A DNA stretch of 6,587 bases from an uncultured Candidatus Peregrinibacteria bacterium (lineage in GTDB: Bacteria; Patescibacteriota; Gracilibacteria; CAIRYL01): positions 1 to 6,587 of the forward strand of contig CAIRYL010000132.1 of assembly GCA_903882825.1 (NCBI GenBank), given 5' to 3'. A program made the translations under genes and the position numbers. Positions 5,930-6,587 of the stretch are shown piece after piece. Below the pieces are notes generated by a model that was not told where the DNA came from, searched no databases, and worked only from the letters and a program-made list of their open reading frames with translations. Positions within the stretch are counted from its first letter, which is position 1, and the number at the start of each line of letters is the position of its first letter.

Positions 5930-6508
5930 TTATTCTATAAAAAAAGTGGGGGCATTCTCAAATTTTCCTTTTATAAAAATATCAGCAACTTCTTTGTTCA
6001 TCATATATGGAATTTGTTCGTTTCCTTTCTGTTTAAAAAGTTCTACCGTTTCTAAGAGTTTTCCATTTTCATATTGATACTCTTGCGTAATTCGAAATTG
6101 ATTATAAGGGATAAACAAGCCTGCAACTCCCTTTGCATCTAGAAACTCAAAATGCAGTACTTGATTTTGAAATTCTTTATCACTTTTCCCTTTGCCATCA
6201 CCTAATGAAGTAGATATATTACAGAGAATTTCTGATTCTTTTTTTTCGTATTGAAGATGAAAATACATTGTTTGATCTCTTTCTCCTGCTTTCCCGTCAT
6301 AATTGGGATGTATCCGATGAAGCGTTTTTATAGATTTCCATGTATTTCCTTGACGTAATTGACGTACAGAAAAGATATAATCATAACTTTCATCTCTTTC
6401 ATATTTCCCATTTAAAAATCGATATGCACGAGAAACACCATCCCACAGGAATAAAACTCCCTGTTCTTCGTTTTCTATTTTACCAAGTGGAACAATAGGG
6501 TTTTTCAT
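5930..6508 (-). CDS. unrecognised 192-aa protein, first gene of the redox cluster
   Basis: I do not recognise a family. The protein is 192 aa, charged, rich in Lys, Glu, Tyr and Phe, with no signal peptide and no membrane segment, so it is probably cytosolic. Alternating patterns such as QTMYFHLQYEKKES, QVLHFEFLDAKG and FRITQEYQYENGKLLETVELF suggest a mostly beta-sheet fold, possibly a barrel or sandwich that could hold a lipophilic ligand; this is inference only. Tyr/Trp/Arg-rich segments (LFLWDGVSRAYRFLNG, 19-34; LRQGNTWKSIKTLHRIHPNYDG, 51-72) may form a binding face. The ATG at 6508 is the first Met in frame and is preceded by T-rich sequence without a Shine-Dalgarno site. It probably leads an operon with the FAD oxidoreductase 37 bases downstream and may also read into marR and the SDR. 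The codon use looks like that of its neighbours. Confidence 0.8.
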   Translation of the reverse strand: MKNPIVPLGKIENEEQGVLFLWDGVSRAYRFLNGKYERDESYDYIFSVRQLRQGNTWKSIKTLHRIHPNYDGKAGERDQTMYFHLQYEKKESEILCNISTSLGDGKGKSDKEFQNQVLHFEFLDAKGVAGLFIPYNQFRITQEYQYENGKLLETVELFKQKGNEQIPYMMNKEVADIFIKGKFENAPTFFIE

Positions 6509-6539
6509 AAAAAAAATGAAAAAGGATAAAAAAACGAGT

Positions 6540-6545
6540 TTTATA
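6540..6545 (-). promoter_or_regulatory. candidate -10 box of the redox cluster
   Basis: TATAAA on the minus strand would start transcription near 6533, giving a leader of about 25 bases before the ATG at 6508. The expected -35 (6563-6568, reading ATTATT) is poor and falls in AT-only DNA, so this is a weak call. Confidence 0.3.
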
Positions 6546-6549
6546 TTTC

Positions 6550-6567
6550 TTATTAAAATTTTAATAA
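6550..6567. repeat. 18-bp perfect palindrome, candidate operator
   Basis: TTATTAAAATTTTAATAA is perfectly self-complementary over 18 bases. It lies in the spacer and -35 area of the candidate promoter for the minus-strand cluster. Its size suits a MarR-dimer site, and a MarR gene lies in the same cluster. It contains only A and T in an AT-rich spacer, where such palindromes can arise by chance. Confidence 0.35.
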
Positions 6568-6587
6568 TAAATAAGTAAATAATAAAC

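Noticed and set aside
1..6587. Possible UGA recoding (as in Gracilibacteria/Absconditabacteria), suggested by the exclusive use of TAA stops.
   Set aside because: No conserved gene in the window contains an in-frame TGA, whereas recoded genomes use it often; seven TAA stops are expected in AT-rich DNA.
1..6587. CRISPR array, tRNA, rRNA, transposase or attachment site.
   Set aside because: No regularly spaced repeats, cloverleaf or mobile-element gene were seen; the content is chromosomal and uniform in base composition.

Overview
The window is AT-rich, densely coded bacterial DNA. All six complete genes and the one 5'-truncated gene end in TAA, and every reading frame is intact under the standard code, so I see no sign of UGA recoding. 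The translation apparatus (L10, L7/L12, an ABC-F ATPase) is bacterial. Low G+C, short spacers, T-rich leaders without Shine-Dalgarno sites on most genes, and an rplJ-rplL pair detached from rplK-rplA and rpoBC fit a reduced-genome lineage such as Patescibacteria/CPR. That placement is a guess; the sequence does not fix the phylum.

Layout: (1) Positions 1-212 (+) hold the C-terminal end of an SGNH/GDSL hydrolase. (2) Positions 239-1702 (-) hold an ABC-F ATPase that converges on the hydrolase and diverges from rplJ. (3) Positions 1703-1977 form a divergent control region with a candidate ABC-F promoter, a candidate rplJ promoter, a clear ribosomal protein L10 leader and an intrinsic terminator that should act as an attenuator. 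(4) Positions 1978-2994 (+) encode rplJ (L10) and rplL (L7/L12), closed by a strong, probably bidirectional terminator at 3014-3052. (5) Positions 3069-6508 (-) hold four same-strand genes, in transcription order: an unrecognised 192-aa protein, a CrtISO/RetSat-like FAD oxidoreductase, a MarR-family regulator and a classical short-chain dehydrogenase. An AT-rich 18-bp perfect palindrome and a TATAAA box lie upstream of the first gene.

How the genes work together: the rplJ-rplL unit makes the ribosomal stalk and is probably autoregulated by the L10-L12 complex acting on the leader through premature termination. The ABC-F protein also acts on the ribosome, so the left half is themed on translation. 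The right half looks like a small regulated redox module: two oxidoreductases of different chemistry (FAD and NAD(P)), an unknown partner, and a MarR repressor that usually senses a small hydrophobic or phenolic molecule. The substrate cannot be read from the sequence. The L10 attenuator and this four-gene module are the parts most worth following up.
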